Assembly (NCBI GenBank): GCA_020026435.1
Contig: JAHHQK010000001.1
Coordinates: 1-64,000, forward strand
Origin: Alistipes sp.
GTDB taxonomy: Bacteria > Bacteroidota > Bacteroidia > Bacteroidales > Rikenellaceae
Length of the DNA: 64,000 bases
Direction of reading: 5' to 3'
The notes under the pieces are model-generated. The model had not been told where the DNA came from. It saw only the letters and a list, made by a program, of their open reading frames with translations, and searched no databases. The stretch's first letter is position 1. Every line of letters starts with the position of its first letter. The position numbers and the translations under genes were made by a program. Positions 16,510-25,302 of the stretch are shown in pieces.

Positions 16510-16999
16510 CCATCCTCTGCTTTCTTCCTGAGTTAGATGTTTCATTCGTGCGTTTCCCTGCATAATTCGTAAAAAGTACGCTTTGAAGGCTATTGTAATA
16601 CCCTTGCCGATCCTCTACCGTAGCGATAAGACGACACCATCCTTCCTTCCTTCCTTCCTTCCTTCCTTCCTTCCTTCCTTCCATCCTTCCTTGGGGTGTT
16701 TCAGTACGACGTTGATGATGCCGCTACGGTTTCCCGCAGCATGATTGCTTCCGGTCTCGGGAATAATCTCGATGCGGGCTGTTTCGCTTGCAGCAATGCC
16801 CTTGGGCATCTGCTCTGCCATTGGGGCGGATCCGACGCTACGGCCGTCGATGCGGATATGGGCATTGTTTTTCCCTATATTGAAATATCCACCTCGGACC
16901 GGAATCTACCATGGGCATGAAACGTAGGAAGTTATGAGCCCTGCTTTCTTTTGAGAAAGGAGATGCAGCGATGTTGTGCATGACAAATTCGGCTGTTTT
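16510..16999 (-). pseudogene. Decayed TonB-dependent receptor, plug-domain remnant
   Basis: Reading the minus strand and changing frame, a recognisable plug domain emerges. From 16999: EFVMHNIAASPF..NFLRFMPMVD; then, after a shift near 16893-16900 and past a TAG at 16906, GYFNIGKNNAHIRIDGRS, ARIEIIPETGS and SGIINVVLKHPKEG. This matches the usual order of plug motifs (LLRxxPGV, IxIDGRP, IERIEVI, GIINIVLK) in outer-membrane beta-barrel proteins of Bacteroidota. The strand continues through the AAGG tract, and barrel-like sequence (RQGYYNSLQSVLFTNYAGK) appears in a different frame. At least two frameshifts, one stop and loss of nearly the whole barrel mark it as a relic. The N-terminal domain was not found. 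Confidence 0.7.
16637..16692. repeat. Tetranucleotide microsatellite (CCTT)n
   Basis: Fourteen 4-base units: CCAT, ten perfect CCTT, CCAT, two CCTT. Read on the minus strand it is (AAGG)n, coding KEGR repeats in every frame, and it sits exactly at the plug-barrel junction of the receptor relic (after VLKHPKEG). Confidence 0.97.
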
Positions 17000-17296
17000 T
17001 CACTGAAATGTAGAATGTAGGGGGGGCTGCAAGATTGAAGATAAAATCATCATAAGGGACTACGAGGGGCTTTGAAGGGCATATCCTGTGAAAATTGACC
17101 GAAGAAGGTCTTGGCACCGGCCGGAACGTCTCTTTCCGCTTGTCCGATGATTACCGTAATGAAGACGGTCTCGGAACAGAAAGGATTTGACAACATATCG
17201 AATAAGGGCCTATGTCCCTCCCATTCCTTACCCTTCCGTATTTCCCGGGTCATCCATATCCGTCCCCGCATCTTGGGCCTTTTCCCTCTTTAACGC
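17000..17296. other. Intergenic DNA upstream of the receptor relic, no gene recognised
   Basis: Between the plug remnant and the terminator at 17297. An N-terminal carboxypeptidase-regulatory-like domain would be expected here if the receptor had been intact, but I could not find it in any frame. Short open frames are present on both strands with no recognisable domain. Confidence 0.4.
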
Positions 17297-17334
17297 AATA
17301 AAAAAGAGCCGACTGCATATGCAGCCGGCCCTTT
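17297..17334 (-). terminator. Terminator of the lipoprotein-protease operon
   Basis: On the minus strand, GGGCCGGCTGCAT pairs with ATGCAGTCGGCTC (one mismatch), followed by TTTTTTAT. It is about 75 bases beyond the S41 protease stop codon. Confidence 0.8.
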
Positions 17335-17406
17335 GGGGGAAAATCTGTTTCGTGATCGGTACCCATCCCCGAAGAGCGGGTCTCCGATCCGGAACATTTG
17401 TGTTTT

Positions 17407-19200
17407 TTATTTTTCCTGGAGGTTGATGATAGCGCCACCCATACGCTGGGCTGCTGGGCTCTCATTCCACATATCCTTGATCAGACGCATCTGACCGCCC
17501 TCCTGTATGGCACGAGTCGGTGTGGGCTTCGTACCGTCGGTGATCCACTTGCGGGCAGCCGAGCTGTAGAGGTCGATAGCCGTACCGAAGTCACCGGGAT
17601 AGGTGCTGGCGTCGTTCAGCTCCAAGTCGGGCTGGAAGCCGTTCGAGTAGTCGCGGAATCCCTTGGCGTTCTCGGCGTAGAAGGTGATGGGATAGAACCA
17701 GAAGTCGTAGCCGTGGAATTTCTTGGTGATACCCTCCATACCTACGTTCTTACCGTTGGTTCTCATACCGATGAGGTTGACCGTGATGTCCAGACCTCTC
17801 AGACCGTTGATTACCATCTCGCTGGCCGAAGCCGTATTCTCGGTACCGATCACATAGACCGTTTTCAGACCCAGGGCGTGGTTCAAGGCCGTAGCGATGG
17901 GCTGGTAGCCGTCGGGACGCTCCACATTGACCGCCTCACCGATCTTATAGGAACCACCCTGTCCGATCTGCGTACGATCCTCGTTGAAGATGATGCTGGT
18001 CGATACCTGGCCCTTATACTCGGCACCGGCCACCAGGGTGTTGAGCACAACGCTCGACAGAACCTCTCCACCCGGGTTGTAACGCAGGTCGAGGATCAGC
18101 TCCGTGACTTTCTCCTCGCGGAACTTCTTGAACACCTCCATCAACTCCTCGTCGTAAGCCGTGGCAAAGCCCATATAGAGCAGGTAACCGACTTTCTTGC
18201 CGTTGAGGTCGATGACACCCGACTTGTAGATGGCGGGATCGGTATAAGGCTCGGCACCTACCTCCACATCGCCGCGGAGGGTGATGATCGGCTTCTGATT
18301 CTCCCATCTTACGTCGTTGACCGTAGCGGTGACGTTACCTGCGTAGAGGGCATTTACCATATCCTTGTAATTGTTCTGAGTCAGCACCTCTCCGTTGATC
18401 TTTGAAACGAAATCGCCACGTTTGAATCCGGCTTTTGCAGCCGCTGTTCCAGGGGTTACGGCCATGACGGCAACACCCATCGGGTCATCGTCTCCGGCAC
18501 CCAGGATCGTGGGTTGGAGCAGGAAGAAACCTGCATCATGACCTGCACCGCCGACGGCACGCGTGGGAGCGTTGCTACGTACGTTGGTGTAGTAGTACAT
18601 ACGCTTCTGCTGTACCCAATGACCGTCGTCGTGGTTGGCGTCGTTCTGAGCGGCCACACCATCGAGGATCGAAGTCAGGAACGGCTGGTAGTCGAGCGTC
18701 AGGTCGATCGGCACGTTCAATACCTCGTGGTTCCACAGATAGTGGGTCTTCATGTAGTCGAGCATCCACTGGTTGACGTCGCGGAATTTGCCGCCACCCT
18801 GCTCCTTGACGCCGGCCTCCTGGCGGATGATGAATTTCGAGGCTTTGGCATAACCCTCGACCGCTACGGAGATCAAAGCAGCACGCTCCTTGGTTACGAC
18901 GTTCTGCTGGATGCGCAGACGTAACGTTGAGGCTCCGGCAGGACCCGATACGGTCATCAGCTCGCACCAATCGCACGAGGTCTCGAGACGGGCCGTCCAG
19001 TTGTCTGCGGCCGTGAAGAGATACTCCACGATCTGGTACTTGGCCTTCAGGGTGTTGTCCTTGGCCCAGGCACACTCCATAATACCCAGACTCGGATCCG
19101 AGTTGCCGGGTGTGGGGTCATTGTCGTCGTCGCAGGAGACTGCCAGCAATGGCAGGCAGAGCAACAGACAAAGATATTTCAGACTGAAAACTGTTTTCAT
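17407..19200 (-). CDS. Lipoprotein with BACON, PDZ and S41 peptidase domains
   Basis: From the ATG at 19200 (MKTVFSLKYL, lipid Cys23 in LLAVSC followed by DDDND) the protein has 597 residues; ten more codons are open upstream. Residues about 50-130 are a BACON domain (FTAADNWTARLETSCDWCEL). A helical segment follows (VNQWMLDYMKTHYLWNHEVL), then a PDZ (VMAVTPGTAAAKAGFKRGDFV) and the S41 core (ELILDLRYNPGGE). The likely nucleophile Ser is in NTASASEMV and the Lys in NGKNVG. The DDD after Cys suggests surface exposure. It is probably a surface serine protease of the Ctp type. It sits 33 bases after the Fn3-like lipoprotein gene, in the same operon. Confidence 0.9.
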   Translation of the reverse strand: MKTVFSLKYLCLLLCLPLLAVSCDDDNDPTPGNSDPSLGIMECAWAKDNTLKAKYQIVEYLFTAADNWTARLETSCDWCELMTVSGPAGASTLRLRIQQNVVTKERAALISVAVEGYAKASKFIIRQEAGVKEQGGGKFRDVNQWMLDYMKTHYLWNHEVLNVPIDLTLDYQPFLTSILDGVAAQNDANHDDGHWVQQKRMYYYTNVRSNAPTRAVGGAGHDAGFFLLQPTILGAGDDDPMGVAVMAVTPGTAAAKAGFKRGDFVSKINGEVLTQNNYKDMVNALYAGNVTATVNDVRWENQKPIITLRGDVEVGAEPYTDPAIYKSGVIDLNGKKVGYLLYMGFATAYDEELMEVFKKFREEKVTELILDLRYNPGGEVLSSVVLNTLVAGAEYKGQVSTSIIFNEDRTQIGQGGSYKIGEAVNVERPDGYQPIATALNHALGLKTVYVIGTENTASASEMVINGLRGLDITVNLIGMRTNGKNVGMEGITKKFHGYDFWFYPITFYAENAKGFRDYSNGFQPDLELNDASTYPGDFGTAIDLYSSAARKWITDGTKPTPTRAIQEGGQMRLIKDMWNESPAAQRMGGAIINLQEK

Positions 19201-19233
19201 GTTTATTGGTTTGCTTTTGAGATATGACATCGT

Positions 19234-21432
19234 TTATTTGCTCCAGTGCTCGAGGATCAGATCGCGGTTGAGGCGAACCGTTTGCTCCTTTATGTTAATC
19301 GTCACCTTGCGGGGCAGGTTGAGCTCGACCGCGGGTGCGATCGTGTTCGAGGCAGCGGACTTGACAGCCTGCGTGTCACGCTTCAACACCAGTTCGCTGG
19401 CACCGACCAGCAGCGGATCCCCTCCATATTCGCTCGTCTTGAGCATCATGCTCGGATAATAGGTGAACGGACCACCATATGCTTCGGCATCGATGTAGGG
19501 TTTGATCGTAACGGTGTTGTAGTCTTTCGATACTTCAACAGAGAATTCTGCAAACATATCGATATGTTTTACAGTCCCGTTGGAACTAACCTTCTTGGCA
19601 TAGCCGCACAGAGAAAGCACCTTACCATTGAAGGAACCCATCGTGAAATCATAGCCGTTAAAGCTGGGTTTGGTTGTGGTGATCGTACCGTCCTGCTGGA
19701 ATTCGATGAACCATTTCGGACCGTAGTTCAGCGAAGCCTCGTTGGGGTTTGAAGCCCATCCCTTTTCGAGCAGAGTCTCGGGCGAGTAGTAGGGATACTC
19801 CTTCAGGTCGCCGAAGCCCAGACAAACCAGACGGTTCTTTGCGGCATAAGCCTTGGTCGTGGCCTCGTTGACACCCGTTGTGATCTCTACGGGGAAGGTG
19901 TGTACCTTGCCGTCCTTGTCGGTGATGGTTGCGGTGTATTTGCCGGGCATGTTCTTGCGGATCTCTCCACCGATCTGAGGCAGAGCCTCGGTCGTGAAGT
20001 GTACGGCGGTTGCCGTGCCGACACGCTCCTCATTGGCTGCATAAACAGCGAACGTGTACTCGGTTTCGGCAATAAGATCCGGTCCGGAAACCAGCAGACC
20101 CTTTTCGGTCATGGCCTCGGCCACCTGCTCGGGCGTAAGCAGCGTACCGTTGTTGATGATCACATCCTCGATGCTCACTCCCGGGCGGTTCAATACCTCG
20201 TCGAAAGCGGATTTGGGGTGCAGACACATATAAGCCGATACGGTATTCTTGAACTTCAGACGGAATGTAGCCGAGTTCCAGGGCTCCTGCGTCTTCTCAT
20301 AGCTGGCCTCCACAACGGGACGCGGCAGAACGGGCTCACCCGTGGTGAAGCGGTGCAGGATCACCTTCTCGCCGTTGTTGTTGTCGAAGCCGACCACGCC
20401 GACGATGTAGTTGGTCTGGGGAATCAGACCCTTCAGATCGAGCTGAAGCTTCTCCGAACTTTCGTTCTCGGACTGATCCCACTGTCCGATGATGGACGAG
20501 CGGATGGCCGATTCACCCTCGAAGCTGGTGTTGTCGAATTCAACCTCGGTTTTGGTCAAGTAGCGGAACTTCGTGATGCCCTGCTCGGGAATGATCGTTA
20601 CCTTGGCCGTCATCGACGTGATGTCGCTTACCTCCACATTGATGTCGTAAGGCAATTCGTTGGCCTTGCGCGTGAAGAACAGTTTGTTGGTCACCGTTCC
20701 GGAAATGATCTTGCCGTTCTGGTCGATCTCTCCGGCCAGAACCATATATTCGGTGTTGGAATAGATGTCGACCGGACCGTCGAGAACATCGACAAAGTGC
20801 TTGTCGTAGGCGAAGTCGCCCGACTCCTTGATTTCGAATCCGAAGGCACTCAGATAAGTCTCGTAGCTACCGCCTACCAGCGAAACAATGAAGTCAAAGT
20901 CGGACTTTCTCACGCTGATGTGTTTGTAGGTCTTGCCGGCGGGCACCTCTACGTGGTAGGCGTAGTCGGTGTAGCCGATCTTGGTCATCGTGATCATCTC
21001 GGAGTAATCCAAACGGGTGTTGAACGGAGTGGATACCACCTTGCTATATATATAGGGGTTGACCTGACGCGTGGCAACATGGAGCATATAGTCGTTATTG
21101 GAGCTGACATCCTGCAGTGTGATCTCCAGCTGGCTCTCGTTGTCCAGGATCCCGACATGACCCTTTTCAAAGAGTTCCTTGGCATCTGCGAACTTCTCCT
21201 CGGGAGCGGTTATGGCGTAAGCGTAGTCGGCCGAAGCCACGGCCGTCAGCTTAAACGTTGCCGATGTATGGGTGATCTCACCCGCCTGAACCACTACCGT
21301 GGGAGGAATAGGTGGCTCAATGATTGGCGACGGATCCGTGTCGTCGTCGCTACATCCTGCAAATGTCCATGCTGACAGGAGCAAAGATGCACACATGAAT
21401 TTGTGTAAGATGTTTGTTTTTTGCATAATCAT
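19234..21432 (-). CDS. Surface lipoprotein with fibronectin-III-like repeats
   Basis: A 732-residue lipoprotein (Cys27 in WTFAGC, then SDDDTD, a surface-export pattern). An ATG two codons later (21426) is equally possible. The body is a string of beta-sandwich domains of Fn3 character: ITHTSATFKLTAVASADYAYAI, LQDVSSNNDYMLHVATRQ, DLKGLIPQTNYIVGVVGFD, AETEYTFAVYAANEERVGTATAVHFTT. The C-terminal 230 residues (GKYTATITDKDGKVHTFPVEI onward) form a different, probably lipocalin-like or beta-sandwich domain. There is no catalytic motif, so an adhesin or ligand-binding role is likely. It is followed by the S41 lipoprotein gene. Confidence 0.85.
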   Translation of the reverse strand: MIMQKTNILHKFMCASLLLSAWTFAGCSDDDTDPSPIIEPPIPPTVVVQAGEITHTSATFKLTAVASADYAYAITAPEEKFADAKELFEKGHVGILDNESQLEITLQDVSSNNDYMLHVATRQVNPYIYSKVVSTPFNTRLDYSEMITMTKIGYTDYAYHVEVPAGKTYKHISVRKSDFDFIVSLVGGSYETYLSAFGFEIKESGDFAYDKHFVDVLDGPVDIYSNTEYMVLAGEIDQNGKIISGTVTNKLFFTRKANELPYDINVEVSDITSMTAKVTIIPEQGITKFRYLTKTEVEFDNTSFEGESAIRSSIIGQWDQSENESSEKLQLDLKGLIPQTNYIVGVVGFDNNNGEKVILHRFTTGEPVLPRPVVEASYEKTQEPWNSATFRLKFKNTVSAYMCLHPKSAFDEVLNRPGVSIEDVIINNGTLLTPEQVAEAMTEKGLLVSGPDLIAETEYTFAVYAANEERVGTATAVHFTTEALPQIGGEIRKNMPGKYTATITDKDGKVHTFPVEITTGVNEATTKAYAAKNRLVCLGFGDLKEYPYYSPETLLEKGWASNPNEASLNYGPKWFIEFQQDGTITTTKPSFNGYDFTMGSFNGKVLSLCGYAKKVSSNGTVKHIDMFAEFSVEVSKDYNTVTIKPYIDAEAYGGPFTYYPSMMLKTSEYGGDPLLVGASELVLKRDTQAVKSAASNTIAPAVELNLPRKVTINIKEQTVRLNRDLILEHWSK

Positions 21433-21455
21433 GTTTGTTTTGATGATTGAGTGGT

Positions 21456-21463
21456 CAAATTTA
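21456..21463 (-). promoter_or_regulatory. Promoter -7 box of the lipoprotein pair
   Basis: TAAATTTG on the minus strand, 24 bases before the ATG at 21432. The -33 region is AT-rich with no clear TTTG. Confidence 0.5.
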
Positions 21464-21801
21464 GTAAAAAAAGATATATATTATTCATTTATTTTGTCTG
21501 GATCATATAATTATTTTGGCATACTTGCAAGTTGGATTTTAAATATGTCGATATTGGATGCCGGAATAGGTCTTTGTGTGGTTTTGTTTTTAAATATATT
21601 AATAAATATTTAAAATTTAAAGATATTTACTAATTGGTATTTAGAACATAATTGGACTATTTGTCTTGTGTCGGATTTTAAGATCCGCTTGTTTTTTTGA
21701 GAGTTTTTAATATCAAAAAATTTATAAAAAAATAAAAAAACAGGTTGGGCAGATGTCGGCCTGCTTTTGTTGAGAGAAAACCAATCGGTAGATTCGGATT
21801 T
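21464..21801. other. Very AT-rich intergenic region with a weak terminator
   Basis: No gene is supported. A weak minus-strand hairpin (CAGG..CCTG, 21741-21763) followed by a T-rich tract probably ends the dnaN-rex operon. The remaining sequence is long A/T runs with short palindromes of ATTTAAAT type near 21590-21620. Confidence 0.4.
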
Positions 21802-22236
21802 TTATTGTCGAACATCGGTTTCCCCGTTCTTCTCCATTTCCTTGCGGTAGAGGTCCACGAGCCACTCCGGGCATCGGCACGGACGGCGGGTGTCGCTATG
21901 GATGAAGCCCAGTTGGGTCATGCCCGTATTGATCAACTCGCCCTTCTCGTTGTAGATTTCGTAGAAGAAGTTGATGCGGGCCTGGGGCAGTTCCTTGAGG
22001 ATGATGCGCACGGTGAGCAGTTCGTCGTAATAGGCCGGCTTGCGGTATTTGGACTGCACCTCGAGGATCGGCATCATGATTCCGCGACGCTCCACTTCGG
22101 CAAACGACAGACCCAACTCCCGGAGCCATTCGCTGCGGGCGGCTTCGTAGTAGCAGATATAGTTCGAGTGGTGGCAGATGGCCATCTGATCGGTGTGTTT
22201 GTACCACACCCTTATTTTACAATCGTGGCTGATCAT
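21802..22236 (-). CDS. Acyl-CoA thioesterase, 4HBT/YbgC family
   Basis: A 144-residue hotdog-fold thioesterase from the ATG at 22236, chosen because MISHDCKIRVWYKHTDQMAICHHSNY is the standard start of YbgC-type proteins; the upstream open codons run through the RibF gene. The catalytic Asp sits in YKHTDQM, followed by the family's HHSNYICYYEAARSEWL segment. It hydrolyses acyl-CoA thioesters in the cytoplasm; the chain length is unknown. It is 2 bases after the RibF-like stop and is the last gene of the operon. Confidence 0.9.
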   Translation of the reverse strand: MISHDCKIRVWYKHTDQMAICHHSNYICYYEAARSEWLRELGLSFAEVERRGIMMPILEVQSKYRKPAYYDELLTVRIILKELPQARINFFYEIYNEKGELINTGMTQLGFIHSDTRRPCRCPEWLVDLYRKEMEKNGETDVRQ

Positions 22237-22238
22237 GG

Positions 22239-22811
22239 TTATTTGGTGTTTTGTTTCATTGATTTCAGAGGGTGGCCCAACAAGCGTTCGGCCTCCTCGA
22301 TTCGTCCCTCGTCCCGGAGTCTGCGGATGACGGTCGAGCTGACCTTTTGTCCGTCGATATCGCACGCCTCGACCCGGATGATCCTCACGCCTCGATCCTT
22401 CAGATCCTCGCACGAGCGAAGGTCGTGGCCGAATCGGTGGTTGTAGCCTGCAACGAGGGTTTCGATGCCGAGCTTGCGGATCAGAAATCCCTGCATGAAT
22501 TCTTCACCCGTGAGCCGGGCAAATTCCCGGTCGAAGGGGATCACGACCAGGTTGTCGACACCGGCCCGGGCCAACAGTTCGGCCTTCTCGTCGAGCGACG
22601 TGAGCAGGCGCATCCCCTCGGCACGGCCCAGGGCTATGCGCGGGTGGGGTTCAAACGTGACCACGATGCTTTCACCTCCGTTTCTGAGGGCCTCTTCCTT
22701 CAGCGTGCGGATCAGAGCCTGGTGGCCCAGATGTACGCCGTCGTACGACCCGACCGTCACGGCCGGATGGATGAAGCGGGGCAGGGAGTCAAAGCCGTGG
22801 AATATGCGCAT
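22239..22811 (-). CDS. ribF: FAD synthetase (FMN adenylyltransferase) domain protein, RibF-like without riboflavin kinase
   Basis: A 190-residue protein from the ATG at 22811 (MRIFHGFDSLPRF); an upstream in-frame ATG at 22853 would overlap rex. It has the nucleotidyltransferase signature GSYDGVHLGHQALI, the family segments VVTFEPHPRIALG and LVAGYNHRFG, and VSSTVIRRLRDEGRIEEAERLLG, which normally marks the end of the FAD-synthetase domain. Bifunctional RibF continues with about 120 residues of riboflavin kinase; here the frame stops after KSMKQNTK. It should make FAD from FMN and ATP. The kinase must be elsewhere, or this is a paralogue. Confidence 0.88.
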   Translation of the reverse strand: MRIFHGFDSLPRFIHPAVTVGSYDGVHLGHQALIRTLKEEALRNGGESIVVTFEPHPRIALGRAEGMRLLTSLDEKAELLARAGVDNLVVIPFDREFARLTGEEFMQGFLIRKLGIETLVAGYNHRFGHDLRSCEDLKDRGVRIIRVEACDIDGQKVSSTVIRRLRDEGRIEEAERLLGHPLKSMKQNTK

Positions 22812-22824
22812 TGTGGGTTCGGGA

Positions 22825-23469
22825 TCAGGTGTTGTTATCGTTTTCCTTGACAAAATAGGCTACTTTTTCGAGCAGGGTCGTGATGTCGTAGTTCTCGACG
22901 ATGATACCCTGCGGAAAGTTCAACGGTGTGGAGGTGAAGTTCAGCACTCCGCGGATTCCGGCATTGATGATCGGCACCACCAGGTCGGGAGCGACCTTCG
23001 TGGGGGACGACACGACCACCAGCGAGATATCCAACTCGGCGACCATCGTCTCGAAAGAGTCCATGTGGTAACACGGGATTCCGTCGATGGTCTGCCCCAC
23101 CTTGTCGGGATCGACATCGAAGGCTGCCGTGATCTGGAGCTTGAGTCCCTTGCTGTTGAAGTATTTGGTGATGGCCTGGCCCAGGTGGCCCATACCCACC
23201 ACCGCCACGTTCATCGCCGTGGGGCTGTCGAGGATGTTGCTGATGTATTGGATCAGCACCTGCACATCGTAGCCCTTCTTCGTATCGCTTGAAAAGCCGA
23301 TCAGCATCAGATCGCGGCGCACCTGCACGGCCGTGATGCCGTGGATTCCGGCCAGCACGTGCGAGAAGATGTGTGTGATTCCCTGCTTGTGGCACGAGAG
23401 CAGCGTACGCCGGTATTCGCTCAGACGCTCGATAGTCTTTTCGGGAATCGCATTGGTCAGTGTTGCCAT
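22825..23469 (-). CDS. rex: Redox-sensing transcriptional repressor Rex
   Basis: A 214-residue Rex protein. The N-terminal winged helix is IPEKTIERLSEYRRTL..GITAVQVRRDLMLIG, the NAD(H)-binding Rossmann motif is VAVVGMGHLGQAI, followed by AAFDVDPDKVG, and the C-terminal domain-swapping helix ends the protein. Rex binds DNA when NAD+ is high and releases it when NADH rises, controlling fermentative and respiratory genes in anaerobes. It is 6 bases after the LysM gene, in the middle of the dnaN operon. I did not see an obvious Rex operator in the operon's upstream region. Confidence 0.95.
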   Translation of the reverse strand: MATLTNAIPEKTIERLSEYRRTLLSCHKQGITHIFSHVLAGIHGITAVQVRRDLMLIGFSSDTKKGYDVQVLIQYISNILDSPTAMNVAVVGMGHLGQAITKYFNSKGLKLQITAAFDVDPDKVGQTIDGIPCYHMDSFETMVAELDISLVVVSSPTKVAPDLVVPIINAGIRGVLNFTSTPLNFPQGIIVENYDITTLLEKVAYFVKENDNNT

Positions 23470-23475
23470 GGTTTT

Positions 23476-25302
23476 CTATTCGATGGTGATCGTGAAATTG
23501 TCGTTGTAGTTTACCCGCGTCCAGTTCTTGTTGACATGATTCTCGTCGTCCTCCTCCTGTTTGAACAGATAGGTCGTCTGCAGGGGAGTGTAGCGGCGGT
23601 CCTCCATGTCGTACTCGATGTCGTTGTACATGGCCGGACAGAAGGTCTTGGCTGCGTCGTAGCCACGGTAGGAGAACAACGAGGGCAGTTCACCGAAAGC
23701 CTGAAGGTAGGCCTTGTCGAAGTTGCACACCACCTCGGCATCGCGCTTGGCGTGATAGGTCGAGATGAACACCACGCGGTTCTTGAAGAAGGTGGCCTTG
23801 TCCAGGTTGTTGTAGCGATTCCAGCGCACGTTGCCCAGCACCTTGAATCTCGGGGCCGTGTTGCCGCGGGCCTTCAGATTGGTGTCGGCCGAAGCCAGGG
23901 CTGCGAGAATACGGTCCACGTCGATCTCGTTGTTCGACATGATGATGAAGGTGTTGTCCTCCTTATTCTCCAACAGGGGCGTGAGATCGGCCTGCGAGTG
24001 GGCGTTGGCGGCCTGCATCGAGGGGTGGGCATATTTGTACTGGAAACGGCGGTAGGGTTTGTCGCCCAGGAGTGCGAGCATTTCCTTCTCGAATTCCTGG
24101 TCGGTGCCTCCGTTGGAGTAGATCAGCGTCACCTGCTTGCCCTCCCCCACCAGATCGGCCACTTTCTCGTATTTGTAGCGGATGGCGGGGGCCATCTGGA
24201 AGAGTGCATCGCTCTTCAGAGCCTCGATGTGGGCCAGGGGCGACACCACGGGGATCTCCTTTCGTTCGGCGTAGCGGATCACGGGGTAAAGTTCCGATTC
24301 GTACACCGGACCGATGATCAGTCGTGTACCCTCGAATTCGGGCTTCTGGAGGATCGTCTCGATCGTCTCGGCATTGCGTCCCGTGTTGTAGAGCGTCACT
24401 TCGACCGACTTGCGGTGCTGGTGCTTCACGCTGTCCAGACCCATCAGAAATCCCTTGTAGAACTCTATGTAGTTGCTGTTCTGCTTCTCGGCGTTGACCG
24501 AGATGGGAAGCAGGAGGGCTACTTTCAGCTTTTCGGTACTGCGCAGCGAGTGGAATTCCACCCGGGGTATTTCGCGGCGGATGGTCGTATCGGCCTGAGG
24601 CTGCTGCTCGGACTGCTCGTTGCGCGGATCGGTCTCCGTATCCGGCAGACGGATCATGGCTCCGACCTTCAGATCGGCGGCCTGCAGACCGTTGTTCAGA
24701 CGGCTCAACTCCTCCTGAGTGATACCTGAGTTCTTGGCCAGCGAGTAGAAGGTGTCGCCCTTGCGGACGATGTGGTAATTCACGCTGTCGCACTTCACCG
24801 TGTTCAGATCGTCGCGATAAGCCTCCCATTGAGCCTGTGTCGCAGCTTCATCCTCCTTGCCTTTTTTCTTTTTGCGGATCAGAAGTTTCTGCCCGGGACG
24901 CAGCCGGGTGGGATCCAGCTCGGGGTTGTCCTCCATGATGGTCTTGATGGAGATCTCGTAGAGACGGGCAATCGAATAGAGCGTCTCGTCGTCGGCCACA
25001 AAGTGGGTGTCGAAGGTCTTGCGCAACTTCTTCTCCGAGAGTCTCGAGGCTTGGGATGCGGGTACGGGAATCTTGATGCTCTCGGCGGTCTTGAGCCCGT
25101 TGGCGGCCGAAGGGTTGTACTTGATGATCAGATTCTTATCCACATTGTACAGCTTCGAAAGCGCATAGAGCGTCTCGCCTGATTGTACGATGTGGAGGTA
25201 GTACTTTGTTCCGTTAATATAGACAATCGTCTGAGACTTTTCCGCTCCCATGGCGCAAAAGCCCCAGACAATCATCAAAGCTGTGGCACAGAGTTTTTTC
25301 AT
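23476..25302 (-). CDS. LysM-repeat protein with PBP1/LpoA-like periplasmic binding domain
   Basis: A 608-residue exported protein (signal peptide ending FCAMGA/EK). Three LysM domains are visible at about 35-79 (HIVQSGETLYALSKLYNV), 99-142 (FVADDETLYSIARLYEIS) and 176-219 (HIVRKGDTFYSLAKNSGI). After a Gln/Glu-rich linker, residues about 258-560 form a type-1 periplasmic-binding fold (LKVALLLPISVN, LIIGPVYESELYPVIRYAERKEIPVVSPLA). LysM binds peptidoglycan. PBP1-fold domains in LpoA activate penicillin-binding proteins, so a cell-wall synthesis role is plausible but inferred. The start overlaps the exonuclease stop by 4 bases. Confidence 0.9.
   Translation of the reverse strand: MKKLCATALMIVWGFCAMGAEKSQTIVYINGTKYYLHIVQSGETLYALSKLYNVDKNLIIKYNPSAANGLKTAESIKIPVPASQASRLSEKKLRKTFDTHFVADDETLYSIARLYEISIKTIMEDNPELDPTRLRPGQKLLIRKKKKGKEDEAATQAQWEAYRDDLNTVKCDSVNYHIVRKGDTFYSLAKNSGITQEELSRLNNGLQAADLKVGAMIRLPDTETDPRNEQSEQQPQADTTIRREIPRVEFHSLRSTEKLKVALLLPISVNAEKQNSNYIEFYKGFLMGLDSVKHQHRKSVEVTLYNTGRNAETIETILQKPEFEGTRLIIGPVYESELYPVIRYAERKEIPVVSPLAHIEALKSDALFQMAPAIRYKYEKVADLVGEGKQVTLIYSNGGTDQEFEKEMLALLGDKPYRRFQYKYAHPSMQAANAHSQADLTPLLENKEDNTFIIMSNNEIDVDRILAALASADTNLKARGNTAPRFKVLGNVRWNRYNNLDKATFFKNRVVFISTYHAKRDAEVVCNFDKAYLQAFGELPSLFSYRGYDAAKTFCPAMYNDIEYDMEDRRYTPLQTTYLFKQEEDDENHVNKNWTRVNYNDNFTITIE

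Noticed and set aside
16637..16692. CRISPR-like or Lys/Glu/Gly-rich repeat protein in the CCTT tract
   Set aside because: It is a simple tetranucleotide microsatellite; there are no spacers, and the KEGR translation is automatic for (AAGG)n.
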